A stretch of 64,000 bases of DNA from an uncultured Clostridium sp. GTDB taxonomy: Bacteria; Bacillota; Clostridia; TANB77; CAG-508. This document shows, piece by piece, positions 1 through 8,940 of the stretch. Location of the stretch: contig USEI01000007.1 in NCBI GenBank assembly GCA_900553685.1, positions 20,787-84,786 of the forward strand, in the 5' to 3' direction. Within the stretch, counting starts at the first letter, position 1. Each line of letters opens with the position of its first letter. The notes beneath the pieces were generated by a model that was not told the DNA's origin, made no database searches, and was given only the letters and a program-made list of their open reading frames with translations. The position numbers and the translations under genes are program-made.

Positions 1-431
1 ACTTTTAAAACTTCATTTCCTGAATAATTAATATCAAGTTCGCTATAATTTTTTTTAGTTTCAACATCATTCATATTACTTAAATCTAATACAAATTTAC
101 TTACATCAAGACCTTCTAAATTTTCATTTTCAATTGTTGTTGAAAAATTTATTTTACTTGTTATTTCTGAAGATTCATCTATTAATTTGCTTAATATTTC
201 TTTATAAGAGTTTATTTCCAAAACATTTTTTACATTAGTGTTTGATAATTGATTAAAAAATAATTGTTTTGCTGTTGTAGTTGGACGTGTAAAATACCAA
301 TATGCAAAACATAAGCCACCTAAAATAATTAATAGTAAAAAAAATGCAATTATAATTCCTTTTTTGTTCTTTTTTTTCTTTGAATCATAATTATTATCTA
401 TTAATATATCTTCAATGCCATTATCTTTCAT
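1..431 (-). CDS. Unknown single-TM membrane protein, 3' end cut by window edge
   Basis: The reading frame opens at an ATG at 431 behind a GAGGT ribosome site and is still open at base 1, giving at least 143 residues. It begins with about 23 polar, Lys-rich residues, then one hydrophobic segment (about residues 25-46) and an extracytoplasmic-looking Ser/Asn/Glu-rich domain, so it is probably a type II membrane-anchored protein. I do not recognise the family. It is the next gene after spoVG on the same strand, but an intrinsic terminator lies between them, so it is probably transcribed separately. Confidence 0.7.
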   Translation of the reverse strand, partial: MKDNGIEDILIDNNYDSKKKKNKKGIIIAFFLLLIILGGLCFAYWYFTRPTTTAKQLFFNQLSNTNVKNVLEINSYKEILSKLIDESSEITSKINFSTTIENENLEGLDVSKFVLDLSNMNDVETKKNYSELDINYSGNEVLK

Positions 432-554
432 TTTTATACCTCACTTTTGCAAATATTATATATAATATTTAAAAAAATAACAATATTATTTGTTCATATT
501 TTTTAAAAATTATCTACAAATTTATACAAAATTTTTAATATATTTTTTTATGAA

Positions 555-590
555 ATACAAAAAAAGCGCTACTTTATGTAACGCCTTTTC
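555..590 (-). terminator. Intrinsic terminator after spoVG
   Basis: On the minus strand GCGTTAC pairs with GTAGCGC across a short AT loop and is followed by a run of T. It lies about 20 bases after the spoVG stop codon. Confidence 0.75.
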
Positions 591-610
591 AAACTACTAA
601 ATACTAAAAT

Positions 611-889
611 TTATTCAGCTGATTCTACATTTTCTGTTTCTGGAGCTTCATAAGCTTCTAAAATAGCTTTTTGAATTTTTTCTCTAGTTTCAGCATTGAT
701 TGGATGAGCTATATCTTTAAATTCTCCGTTTGGAGTTTTTTTACTTGGCATAGCAATAAATAATCCATTTTGACTTTCAATAACTTTGATATCATGAATT
801 ACGAATTCTCCATCAAATGTTACAGAAGCTACTGCTTTCATTCTGTTTTCTAAATTTACTTTTCTTAAACGTACATCTGTTATTTGCAT
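611..889 (-). CDS. spoVG: SpoVG, septation/sporulation regulator
   Basis: Small RNA/DNA-binding regulator of the SpoVG family, involved in asymmetric septation and in post-transcriptional control in Bacillota. The N-terminus [11 protein letters not shown] and the internal [10 protein letters not shown] and [10 protein letters not shown] blocks are the family hallmarks. The protein is about 92 residues, a normal size. An in-frame GTG at 901 would add four residues, but it overlaps the ribosome site AAAGAGGTG, so ATG at 889 is the likely start. It is monocistronic, with a sigma-H-like promoter upstream and its own terminator. The gene is divergent from murC. Confidence 0.95.
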   Translation of the reverse strand: MQITDVRLRKVNLENRMKAVASVTFDGEFVIHDIKVIESQNGLFIAMPSKKTPNGEFKDIAHPINAETREKIQKAILEAYEAPETENVESAE

Positions 890-950
890 TGTTTTAAGCA
901 CCTCTTTCTTATCGTTTTAATACATATTAAATTCTATGTACTATTTTATT

Positions 951-977
951 ATTCTACAAAAAAATTTTTTTTCCTTC
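951..977 (-). promoter_or_regulatory. Candidate sigma-H promoter of spoVG
   Basis: The minus strand carries GAAGGAAAA, 13 bases, then AGAAT. This matches the Spo0H (sigma-H) consensus RWAGGAWWT-N12-14-HGAAT. spoVG of Bacillus subtilis is a classic sigma-H gene, so both match and context agree. Confidence 0.6.
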
Positions 978-1070
978 TTTTTTTGTTTATTTTTTTAAAA
1001 TATTTTGCATTTTTTTATAACATTTAAGTTTTTTTGTAATTAATTTTGGATTAAAATTTATACAATAATC

Positions 1071-1099
1071 TTGAAATTCTCTATTCATAATAGTATAAT
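1071..1099 (+). promoter_or_regulatory. Sigma-A promoter of murC
   Basis: TTGAAA at 1071-1076, a 17-base spacer and TATAAT at 1094-1099. It lies 28 bases before the murC start, with AGGAGG in between. Confidence 0.75.
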
Positions 1100-1126
1100 A
1101 ACTCTAGATTTTAGGAGGCAAACAAA

Positions 1127-2515
1127 ATGAATTTAGATTTATCAGATTTACAAAAATACAAACACATTCATCTTATTGGTATTGGTGGAATAAGCATGAG
1201 TGCAATAGCAGAAACTTTGCATAATTGGAACTATAAAGTTACTGGTTCTGATTTGGTCCAAAGTAATATTACAGATACTCTAAATAACCATGGAATACCT
1301 ACAACTATTGGTCATGACATCGAAAATGCTAAAAATGCTGATTTAATAGTTTTTTCTGCAGCAATAAGTGATTCAGATCCAGAAATTTTAGTTGCAAAAG
1401 AAAATAATATTCCATTAATTGGCAGAGGCGAATTTGTAGGTTATCTAACAAAACTTTATAAAGAAACTATCTGTGTTTCAGGAACACATGGAAAAACTAC
1501 AACTACTTCTATGTTATCTGTTTGCTTTATAAATGCTGGCTTAGACCCTTCTATCGAAGTTGGAGCCATACTTGATGACATTGGTGGAAATTATCGTGTT
1601 GGAAATAGTGACTTCTTTATATTAGAATCTTGTGAATATAAAGGAAACTTTTTAAAATTTCATCCACACACAGAAATCATTTTAAATATAGATAATGATC
1701 ATTTAGATTATTATAAAACTTTTGATAATATTGTAAAAACTTTTAAAGATTTTTCTTTACTACTTAATTCAGATGGTTTACTTGTTACAAATCTTGATGA
1801 CCCAAATTGTAAAGAATTAAAAAATGTTGTAAAATCAAAATTTATTTCTTATGCAATAGAAAATAAAGACGCTGATTTTATTGCAAAAAATATAACCTTT
1901 GATGAAAATGGTTTTTCAAGTTTTGAAGTTTATAAAAATAATAAATTCTATTCAAAAATAGATTTATCTGTTGCTGGCGAACATAATATATTAAATTCAT
2001 TAGCTTGTATAGCTGTATGTGACTATTATGGAATAACATCAGATATTATTTCTAAATCTTTAAAAGAATTTACTGGTGCAGAACGTAGATTAGAATTTAA
2101 AGGATACATTAATGAGAATGTACCAATTTTTGATGATTATGCTCATCATCCAACAGAAATAGTTGCTACTTCAAATGCAATAAAAAATAAGACTTATAAT
2201 GAATCTTGGGTTATATTTCAACCACATACTTATAGTAGAATCAAAAATCTTTTAAATGAATTTGCAAATGCAATTTCTAATTTTGATCATATAATTATTT
2301 TAGATATTTATGCTGCAAGAGAACAAAATACTTTTGATATTTCTTCAAAAGATTTAGTTAATAAAATAATTGAAACTGGAAAAAATGCAATTTATATGCC
2401 TGATTTCAATGAAGTAATTTCTTATGTTAAAAATAATGTTAAAAATAATGATATTATTATAACTCTTGGTGCAGGTACTGTTACCAAAATAGGACCAATG
2501 CTATTAAATGATTAG
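1127..2515 (+). CDS. murC: UDP-N-acetylmuramate--L-alanine ligase
   Basis: Cytoplasmic ATP-dependent ligase that adds L-Ala to UDP-MurNAc, the first peptide step of peptidoglycan synthesis. The 462 residues are full family length. The N-terminal Rossmann part holds IHLIGIGGISMSA. The ATP loop GTHGKTTTTSM is near residue 119, the central Mur domain holds DNDHLDYY, and the C-terminal domain holds DDYAHHPTEI and FQPHTYSR. AGGAGG lies 10 bases before the ATG. It is the only murein gene here, is monocistronic, has a clear sigma-A promoter and ends at a strong hairpin. Confidence 0.96.
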   Translation: MNLDLSDLQKYKHIHLIGIGGISMSAIAETLHNWNYKVTGSDLVQSNITDTLNNHGIPTTIGHDIENAKNADLIVFSAAISDSDPEILVAKENNIPLIGRGEFVGYLTKLYKETICVSGTHGKTTTTSMLSVCFINAGLDPSIEVGAILDDIGGNYRVGNSDFFILESCEYKGNFLKFHPHTEIILNIDNDHLDYYKTFDNIVKTFKDFSLLLNSDGLLVTNLDDPNCKELKNVVKSKFISYAIENKDADFIAKNITFDENGFSSFEVYKNNKFYSKIDLSVAGEHNILNSLACIAVCDYYGITSDIISKSLKEFTGAERRLEFKGYINENVPIFDDYAHHPTEIVATSNAIKNKTYNESWVIFQPHTYSRIKNLLNEFANAISNFDHIIILDIYAAREQNTFDISSKDLVNKIIETGKNAIYMPDFNEVISYVKNNVKNNDIIITLGAGTVTKIGPMLLND

Positions 2516-2540
2516 AATATTTTCAAAAATTTTTATTTAT

Positions 2541-2580
2541 AAAGAATTGGATAATTAAAAATAATTATCCAATTCTTTTA
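2541..2580. terminator. Bidirectional terminator between murC and spoIVB
   Basis: Perfect inverted repeat AAAGAATTGGATAATTA / TAATTATCCAATTCTTT with flanking T and A runs. It can serve convergent murC (+) and spoIVB (-). Confidence 0.75.
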
Positions 2581-2698
2581 TATTATTTCAATTTTAATAT
2601 TTTATAATCTTACCTATTACATTTTTTACTTATATTTTTTCATTCCTATAGTCATCTTTATTTTCAAAATATCAAATATTTAAAATTTTCAAAATACT

Positions 2699-3895
2699 TT
2701 ACATATTTGTCATCTCTTTTACCATTAAATCACCAAAAATAGCATATCCAATTTCAGGATTTGAAACTAAAACATTTGTTACAGCTCCTATAAATTTTCC
2801 ATTTTGAATAATAGGCGCACCAGAAAGACCTCTTATTATTCCTCCTGTTTTATCTATTAATTCTGGATCTGTTACTCTTATAAGCATACTCTTATTATTA
2901 TAATCATTGTCATAATAAATTTTTTCTATTTCTATGCTATATTCTTTTGTCTTATTACTATTATCTAAAGAACAAATTATTTTTGCTTCTCCAATTTTAA
3001 TTTCATCTCTTAATGCTACTTTCATTTTTTTTGAAGTATCAATATTTAAACTAGTTAAATTATCTAAAGTTCCATATATTCCAAATTGAGTGTTTTTGGA
3101 AACTCTTCCTATAGTTTGCTGATTTAAAATTGTTCCTTTTATTTCTCCTGGATTCTCAATCTCCCCTTTTTTTATTGAAATAACCTTTGAAGTTACAAGT
3201 TCTCCTGATTCAATATTAATCAAATTATTAGTATCACTATCTGTTATTCCATGACCTAAAACTGCAAATGATTTAGAATTTGGTTCATAATATGTCATTG
3301 TTCCTACACCTGTTGCTGCATCTTTAACCCATAAACCTAATTTGTATTCTTTATCATCAGTTTTCACTGGTGTAATATTTGAAGTTAAAATACTTCCATC
3401 TCTTAGAATTGTAAGTTTTAAGTTTTCTCCTTCTGATTTATTTACAACTTCTTTTAATACATCAATATCTTGAATTTCATTTTCATTAATTTTTAAAATT
3501 GTATCTCCTTCTTTTATATCTGTATTTTGATATGGTTTTATTAAATTATTATTGCAATCTTCTATTTCTGACATTCCAACTACTAAAACCCCATTCGTAT
3601 ATAATTTTAATCCTATTATTTTTCCTATTGGAACCACTTCAATATCATCAATTACTGTTACTTTAACATCTTTTAACGGAATACTTCCAAACATATTAAC
3701 TTCTAAATTGCTAACATTGTAGTTGTTATTCGATGTTTTTGCTGTTTCTACTGTTTGTATTCCAAACATCTTTTTTAAGTTTAATTCTTCACCTTCTAAA
3801 AGTACAATTTCTTTAGGTATTAAACTTATATTAGCAACATAAATATATAATATAAACAAAAAAATAATGGTTATCACATTTTTAAATTTTTTCAT
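2699..3895 (-). CDS. spoIVB: SpoIVB peptidase (S55 family)
   Basis: Forespore-secreted serine protease that triggers pro-sigma-K processing (SpoIVFA cleavage) in the intermembrane space of the developing spore. An N-terminal TM or signal segment (about residues 7-26) is followed by a PDZ domain (about 95-165) and the S55 catalytic domain. The catalytic His is in LGHGITD (about residue 214) and the catalytic Ser in GLSGAPI (about 355). The 398 residues fit the family. The ribosome site is weak, and an inverted repeat flanks the start codon. It lies just downstream of the pilus operon on the same strand, an unusual place for this gene. Confidence 0.92.
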   Translation of the reverse strand: MKKFKNVITIIFLFILYIYVANISLIPKEIVLLEGEELNLKKMFGIQTVETAKTSNNNYNVSNLEVNMFGSIPLKDVKVTVIDDIEVVPIGKIIGLKLYTNGVLVVGMSEIEDCNNNLIKPYQNTDIKEGDTILKINENEIQDIDVLKEVVNKSEGENLKLTILRDGSILTSNITPVKTDDKEYKLGLWVKDAATGVGTMTYYEPNSKSFAVLGHGITDSDTNNLINIESGELVTSKVISIKKGEIENPGEIKGTILNQQTIGRVSKNTQFGIYGTLDNLTSLNIDTSKKMKVALRDEIKIGEAKIICSLDNSNKTKEYSIEIEKIYYDNDYNNKSMLIRVTDPELIDKTGGIIRGLSGAPIIQNGKFIGAVTNVLVSNPEIGYAIFGDLMVKEMTNM

Positions 3896-3912
3896 AAAAA
3901 TATGATAACCAT
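3867..3912 (-). repeat. Inverted repeat enclosing the spoIVB start codon
   Basis: ATGGTTATCA at 3867-3876 and its exact complement TGATAACCAT at 3903-3912, with 26 bases between them that include the ATG. In the mRNA this would fold with the start codon in the loop. It is either a translation-control hairpin or an operator-like site. Confidence 0.45.
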
Positions 3913-4017
3913 TTATTATTATTTTATTCTTTACACTTTATAATTAAAAACTATTAAATATTATTAAAAATTAAGTTAATTAAATCATTTGAAAACATAT
4001 TATAATTTATATTTGTT

Positions 4018-4527
4018 TTAAGAACTATGTTTCTGTATATACATATTTTCATCATCAATATTAGGATTATCAGCATCATAAAATACATATATTGCATCTA
4101 TTAATCCATTATCTTGATAAGTTACAGCTACCCAATATTGATGTTTTGGCTCTACAAAATTTCTAATTTGATTTAATGATGTTATATATGGTTCTGGATT
4201 AGACATATCTGGGATATCTGCTTCTAGAACTGATGAGTCTCTATCATTATTTACTTTATCAAATATTACTGCTGGTATTTTTGTTGGTTCATCTTTATAT
4301 GTATTAGCATTTGCAATTAAGATGCCTAATAAAGATTTAATACTTGAACCTGTTTGTTTTCCCTCAAAACTTATAAAATTATTATTAAATGCTTCAACTT
4401 CTCTTTGTTCAATTTCTACCATGGAATCCTGAACCGTATCCATAGAATTGTTATATATAAGCATTCCAGTAGATATTATTGAAATTGTCATAATAGCTAT
4501 TCCAAAACTTAATAACTTTGAATTCAT
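4018..4527 (-). CDS. Pilin-like protein, paralogue of the putative major pilin
   Basis: 169-residue single-pass protein with a hydrophobic segment at about residues 5-26 (LLSFGIAIMTISIISTGM) and an exported domain. It aligns closely with the product of 8331-8864. Shared blocks are EAFNNNFISFEGKQTGSSIKS, NANTYKDEP, KIPAVIFDKVNN, PYI..LNQIRNFVE and KHQYWV. There is no leader peptide ahead of the TM segment. It is the last gene of the pilus operon, 10 bases after the 805-aa gene. It differs from the paralogue by lacking the MENASKAL N-terminus, so it is probably a minor or alternative subunit. Confidence 0.75.
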   Translation of the reverse strand: MNSKLLSFGIAIMTISIISTGMLIYNNSMDTVQDSMVEIEQREVEAFNNNFISFEGKQTGSSIKSLLGILIANANTYKDEPTKIPAVIFDKVNNDRDSSVLEADIPDMSNPEPYITSLNQIRNFVEPKHQYWVAVTYQDNGLIDAIYVFYDADNPNIDDENMYIQKHSS

Positions 4528-4537
4528 ATAATTCCCC

Positions 4538-6955
4538 TTATTTATAAATTACTCTAATATATTTTATTGATGCTTTTAGTACAGCATCTTTCTGCTGTTT
4601 ATAATCACCTTCTGGTAATGTATCATCTTTTAAAACAGATGTAGAATTTTCTGCTTGTATATCAAAATGCAATTTGTTTTTTGAAACTTTATCAGTTGAA
4701 GTACCAAACTCATTTGGATCAACTTCAATGTACATTGTATACTCTTTAGTAGAATTTGATGCCATTGAATATATCGTATCATTTAGATAACTATTAGTTC
4801 CAACATAAGGTCTATAACTTAAAGTTGTTTCATTTCTATCTGTTGTTTTTACAGTTCCAATAACAACTTCAATTGCTTTGATATCACTTAAAGGTAATGT
4901 TGAATCATGAGAATCAAGTTCTGTGCCTTCACCAACTCTGTTTTCATAAATAATTTCATAGCCTTCTGAATTTTCAACAGCATTCATTTTATATATATCA
5001 TTTCTTTCTTTTGCTACAGCAATATAGTATGCTCTTCTTAAATTTGCAAATCTTGTATAATCTGAATTGGTTTCATCAAAGATATTTGTAGTATTATAAT
5101 TTCCATCATTAACACAATCATAACATGCTAAATTTTTATGATCATATTTATATGGTAAAATTGTATTATACTTATCATAAATTTTATCATATTTCACTTC
5201 TTTTGATGAAAAAGATAAATATTGTGTATACCCTGAACCTCCAGAACCTACAGGGTTATAAACTGAATCTGCATCCATTAATTTTTGACAATTTATACTA
5301 TGATATTCAGTATTTTCATCATTAAAATTATCTTTTTGAACATAATAAATATGCTCTGGTGAAGTTACTATCTCATTATTTGTACTTGATACTATCATAT
5401 AATTATTATAAGTTTTTAAACCACATTTCATACCCTGCATAAATGATACTATTGAAACATTTGATAATATTTGTTGCCATTCATCATTTGTCATTACCGG
5501 CATTGAATAACTATATGCTTCTGTTGTATTCATATTATATGTAGACATCGCTAAATTTAAATTATATTGAATTGAATTTCTTATAACATTTATTTTATGT
5601 GTATAGAAATTTGAATCTATTGCTATTTCTGTTTTTCCTGTTACAGTTTCTCCTTCTACATTAAAAATTACAGCATCACTACCGGAAAAATCATAAGTAA
5701 CTTGTTCTATACCTTTTATTGATTCATAATTTTGGCCAGAGATTTCAACTAATGCATTTTCTCTTAAATCTCCAACATAACTATAAACCCAATCTGAAAA
5801 GATTTCTGCCTTTGCATAATAAACAGCAGCTGATACTAAATCTAATCTATATTGATACTCATTCAATCTTTCATGACAAGTATTTATTGTACTTTTTAAA
5901 GTATTTTTTGCATCGTCTGTAAGACTAGTATTTCCAGCTAATTCATTTTGTGCATTATCAAGATTTGTATTTTCTGTATTAATTTTTTCTTGTAAACTTT
6001 GAACACTATCACCTGGTTCAATTTCAAAAGAGCTATGTTCTTCTCCAACTATTTCAACCTTTATTTTATGAGCTCCTGATTCAATTAATTCTTTAGCTGT
6101 TTCTTGATTATATTTTAATATCATAGTTGGATCATCATCAACATATACTTTAACTGAATCTCTTGAAATTAAATATCCAGATTTTGTATAATATTCATCT
6201 CCAATGCTTCCCTCAATTGTTACATAATTATCTAAAGTATAAACAATTGTTAAATCTGCATCTTTTCCATTTAATTGTTGTTTATATCTTGCAGAAAATG
6301 GCATATAAGATTTTAAAACATTTTTATTATTAAATTTAGCTTCTCCAATATTTGCTGTATATGTTCCATCAGCTTTTTCATATAATAATTGGCCATAATC
6401 CTCTGTACGACTAAAGTTTTTTAAATCATCATAATGAACATATCTTTTTAATTTCTCATCATTGCTAAGAGCTAACCACTCAGCAGACTCTTCGTCTATT
6501 TCTTCATAAGAATATGTTCCATTTGCATTTAAAGTTACTCCTAAATCACCAACAGCAACTGCTGTTCCATCTGATTTTGTTAAAACTGTTGGAACTTTTG
6601 TTGGAGCGTATATATAATATCCATCATATAAAGTATATAATAATGCAGGTATATTTTGTTCAACATAAGATTTACTAGCATTAGACATACCAAAATTAGT
6701 AGCTAATGTATTCATAAATACATTAGCTGATGCTTCTATTATTGTACGCAAAGAATCGGACACAGAAGATAAGTCTTCATTTGCAGTATTAATCTCAAAT
6801 GAAGACATAGCATCATAAGTTGAGTCTAATAATTGTGTATCATATTGACTTTGTATCTCTATAGAATCTACTTGTAGTTGTATGTAATAAGTTAAAACTA
6901 AAATTAGTGGCAAAGCAACTAAAGCAAATATTATTCCAAAACTTTGTAACTTCAT
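4538..6955 (-). CDS. Large pilin-like surface protein of the Tad-like locus
   Basis: 805-residue protein with one N-terminal TM segment (about residues 5-25, preceded only by MKLQS) and a long exported part. A region at about 300-370 is helical and Asp/Asn/Glu-rich. The rest is a mix of beta-rich sequence with many Tyr and Thr. The N-terminus resembles that of the next gene (LQSFGI against LLSFGI). The position, between minor pilin-like genes, suggests a tip adhesin or large TadE/TadG-like minor subunit, but this is inference. No enzymatic motif is visible. SD spacing and gaps of 10-18 bases to both neighbours indicate one operon. Confidence 0.7.
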   Translation of the reverse strand: MKLQSFGIIFALVALPLILVLTYYIQLQVDSIEIQSQYDTQLLDSTYDAMSSFEINTANEDLSSVSDSLRTIIEASANVFMNTLATNFGMSNASKSYVEQNIPALLYTLYDGYYIYAPTKVPTVLTKSDGTAVAVGDLGVTLNANGTYSYEEIDEESAEWLALSNDEKLKRYVHYDDLKNFSRTEDYGQLLYEKADGTYTANIGEAKFNNKNVLKSYMPFSARYKQQLNGKDADLTIVYTLDNYVTIEGSIGDEYYTKSGYLISRDSVKVYVDDDPTMILKYNQETAKELIESGAHKIKVEIVGEEHSSFEIEPGDSVQSLQEKINTENTNLDNAQNELAGNTSLTDDAKNTLKSTINTCHERLNEYQYRLDLVSAAVYYAKAEIFSDWVYSYVGDLRENALVEISGQNYESIKGIEQVTYDFSGSDAVIFNVEGETVTGKTEIAIDSNFYTHKINVIRNSIQYNLNLAMSTYNMNTTEAYSYSMPVMTNDEWQQILSNVSIVSFMQGMKCGLKTYNNYMIVSSTNNEIVTSPEHIYYVQKDNFNDENTEYHSINCQKLMDADSVYNPVGSGGSGYTQYLSFSSKEVKYDKIYDKYNTILPYKYDHKNLACYDCVNDGNYNTTNIFDETNSDYTRFANLRRAYYIAVAKERNDIYKMNAVENSEGYEIIYENRVGEGTELDSHDSTLPLSDIKAIEVVIGTVKTTDRNETTLSYRPYVGTNSYLNDTIYSMASNSTKEYTMYIEVDPNEFGTSTDKVSKNKLHFDIQAENSTSVLKDDTLPEGDYKQQKDAVLKASIKYIRVIYK

Positions 6956-6973
6956 TATTTACTTCCTTTAACT

Positions 6974-7498
6974 TTAATAAGAACCATTTGCAGTAACTAT
7001 TCCTGTATGTGAAGCTGAAATAGAATAAATATCGCTTCCTTTTATAGAATAGAACACTCCTCTAATTGTTTGTGACATTGTTTTATTTGTATTTTTTACA
7101 CTTGTAGAGAAGATATCTCCTTCTTTCATCTTATAAACACCTTCTTTTTCAAGTGTTTCTACAATTTGAGATGTATATATTGAATAATAAACATTTTCTC
7201 CAATAACTGTTCCTTGTGTCCAAGCTGATTTCTTACCAATATTTTCATCTAACACTTTTAATTCCATCTCAATATCATAAGAATTTCCTGTTGCGTTTAT
7301 TGTAGTTACTAATTTAGTATAATTATCCATTGTAATCTTTCCTACAGCTCTTGAATCATCTACAAATTCTGTAACTGCAGTCCTAACAGATAGTTGTGAT
7401 ATATCATCACTTCTTTCTGAAACTGATAACAGTGGAAATATAAACATTAAAATTGCAGCTAACAAAATTGCAACAACTGTAATTAATGTGTCACTCAT
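6974..7498 (-). CDS. Small pilin-like protein with N-terminal TM
   Basis: 174 residues. The hydrophobic segment starts at residue 4 (TLITVVAILLAAILMFIFP) with no leader. It is followed by a short helical stretch (SVRTAVTEFVDDSRAVGKI) and a beta-rich C-terminus ending TGIVTANGSY. The ribosome site AAGGAGGAG is strong. I infer a TadE-like minor pseudopilin from its size, topology and operon position between the 239- and 805-aa genes. I know no specific family for it. Confidence 0.65.
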   Translation of the reverse strand: MSDTLITVVAILLAAILMFIFPLLSVSERSDDISQLSVRTAVTEFVDDSRAVGKITMDNYTKLVTTINATGNSYDIEMELKVLDENIGKKSAWTQGTVIGENVYYSIYTSQIVETLEKEGVYKMKEGDIFSTSVKNTNKTMSQTIRGVFYSIKGSDIYSISASHTGIVTANGSY

Positions 7499-7522
7499 AG
7501 GCTCCTCCTTATATTTTTACCT

Positions 7523-8242
7523 TTATTCTGACATTTCTGCTGGATTTTCTAACATTGTATATATAATAACAATTTTATCTTTTGACTCAGCTCCTGTAAC
7601 AAGAGTATCTCCATCTTCTGTTTCCATTGTTTCACCTGTATACGAATAACTAATAAATTGCTCTCTAAATTGAATTCCTTGCATTCTTGCTGCATAAAAT
7701 TTATTTTTTCTATAATCTACAAGGGCATTATTTATATATCCAAAATCTCCATTTATAAAAAAGTCTATTCTTGTTTTTACTGCTTCTGTGCTACCTAACC
7801 ATGGTGCCTGAAACAAATAGTATGGTTTGTCTTTATTATCAAAAATATTTTTTAATGCATTATTTGCTACTTGAGAAGAATCATTCTCATCTTCTGCATT
7901 AGTATCTGCTACTGCATTATGTACATCGCCTTCTAATTTAACATCAAAAATTTGAATTAAATTATTACTTGCATCATAGATTTTAACACAAAAGTTTTCT
8001 TTGTGATAACGATATAATGTTGGGATGATAGTTTCAGCACTTACCAATCTTTCTGTTCCATTTTCACCATTACTGTCTTCTACTAATTGTACATTATCAT
8101 AATAAGTTGTTGGATCAGCATATAATGATAATGCTTCAGCAGTTGTTGTTACCTGTGAAAACATATACATTGACACTGATAATGCTATTACGAAAACTAT
8201 ACACGCAAAAGCTATTGAAATTGCTTGTACTACATCATCCAT
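7523..8242 (-). CDS. Pilin-like protein, 239 aa, leaderless N-terminal TM
   Basis: The N-terminus MDDVVQAISIAFACIVFVIA has an acidic pair at residues 2-3, then a TM segment (about 7-29) and an exported domain of about 210 residues. Its N-terminal layout (Met, acidic residue, short polar stretch, then a TM helix) matches the other subunits of the locus. The start follows AAAGGG at good spacing. It is the first gene after the intra-operon hairpin that follows the putative major pilin, so it may be made at a lower level. It is probably a minor pilus subunit, though its exact role is unknown. Confidence 0.65.
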   Translation of the reverse strand: MDDVVQAISIAFACIVFVIALSVSMYMFSQVTTTAEALSLYADPTTYYDNVQLVEDSNGENGTERLVSAETIIPTLYRYHKENFCVKIYDASNNLIQIFDVKLEGDVHNAVADTNAEDENDSSQVANNALKNIFDNKDKPYYLFQAPWLGSTEAVKTRIDFFINGDFGYINNALVDYRKNKFYAARMQGIQFREQFISYSYTGETMETEDGDTLVTGAESKDKIVIIYTMLENPAEMSE

Positions 8243-8267
8243 ATTATACCCTTTCTTTATATTTGTT

Positions 8268-8312
8268 AAATAAAAGTGGTATAGTAATATAATTTATATA
8301 CCACTTTTATTT
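8268..8312 (-). terminator. Intra-operon hairpin after the putative major pilin gene
   Basis: A perfect 16-base inverted repeat (arms 8268-8283 and 8297-8312, AAATAAAAGTGGTATA and its complement) lies 18 bases after the stop of 8331-8864. The 3' arm ends TTTTATTT with no longer T run. It may act as a partial terminator or an mRNA-stabilising hairpin that raises pilin level over the genes downstream. Confidence 0.6.
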
Positions 8313-8330
8313 AAGATTTTTTATTAACTA

Positions 8331-8864
8331 TTATGAAGCACTACTACTCTCATGCATTTTTTGAGTTACGTCTACATCTACACCTTGTGTATCAGCATTA
8401 TATGTAACTACTATAGAATCTATAATACCATTATCTTGGTTTATAATTGTTACCCAATATTGATGTTTAGTTTCAACTAAATTTCTTATTTTGTTTAATT
8501 GATCAATATATGGTTTCGGATTAGATGCGTCAGGTACTTCTGCAGTCATTTCACCTTTTCCTTCATCTTTAGAATTATTAACTTGATCAAATTTTACTCC
8601 TGGTATTTTAGCTGGCTCATCTCTATATGTATTTGCATTAGAAATTAAAGTTCCAATCATAGATTTAATATTTGAACCTTGTTGTTTTCCATCAAAACTC
8701 ATAAATTCATTGTTAAAAGCTTGAATTTCTTGTGTTGACATTGATTGCATTGAATTTTGAATTGTACTTTGTGCACTATTGTATATAAACATACCAATAG
8801 CTATAATTAAAATTGCTAATAAAATTGCACCTGCAATTAAAAGTGCTTTTGAAGCATTCTCCAT
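8331..8864 (-). CDS. Putative major pilin-like subunit
   Basis: 177 residues beginning MENASKALLIAGAILLAILI. Thus Glu2 is followed within a few residues by a TM helix, as in a mature type IV-like pilin but without a leader peptide. The exported domain is shared with the 169-aa gene at 4018 and more distantly with the 146-, 225- and 275-aa neighbours (common pattern: FN..F..Y/F..., then N..Y). It is bounded by a strong ribosome site (AAAGGAGGAAATAAG) and the strong hairpin downstream. Both suggest high expression, and so the main structural subunit. Confidence 0.7.
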   Translation of the reverse strand: MENASKALLIAGAILLAILIIAIGMFIYNSAQSTIQNSMQSMSTQEIQAFNNEFMSFDGKQQGSNIKSMIGTLISNANTYRDEPAKIPGVKFDQVNNSKDEGKGEMTAEVPDASNPKPYIDQLNKIRNLVETKHQYWVTIINQDNGIIDSIVVTYNADTQGVDVDVTQKMHESSSAS

Positions 8865-8940
8865 ACTTATTTCCTCCTTTAATTTTTCTTTATTTTAAAT
8901 ACCATAGTTTTCAAATTTATATGGTAATGTTAAAAACAAT

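Noticed and set aside
611..901. GTG at 901 as the spoVG start
   Set aside because: It overlaps the ribosome site, and the family N-terminus MQITDVR begins at the ATG at 889.
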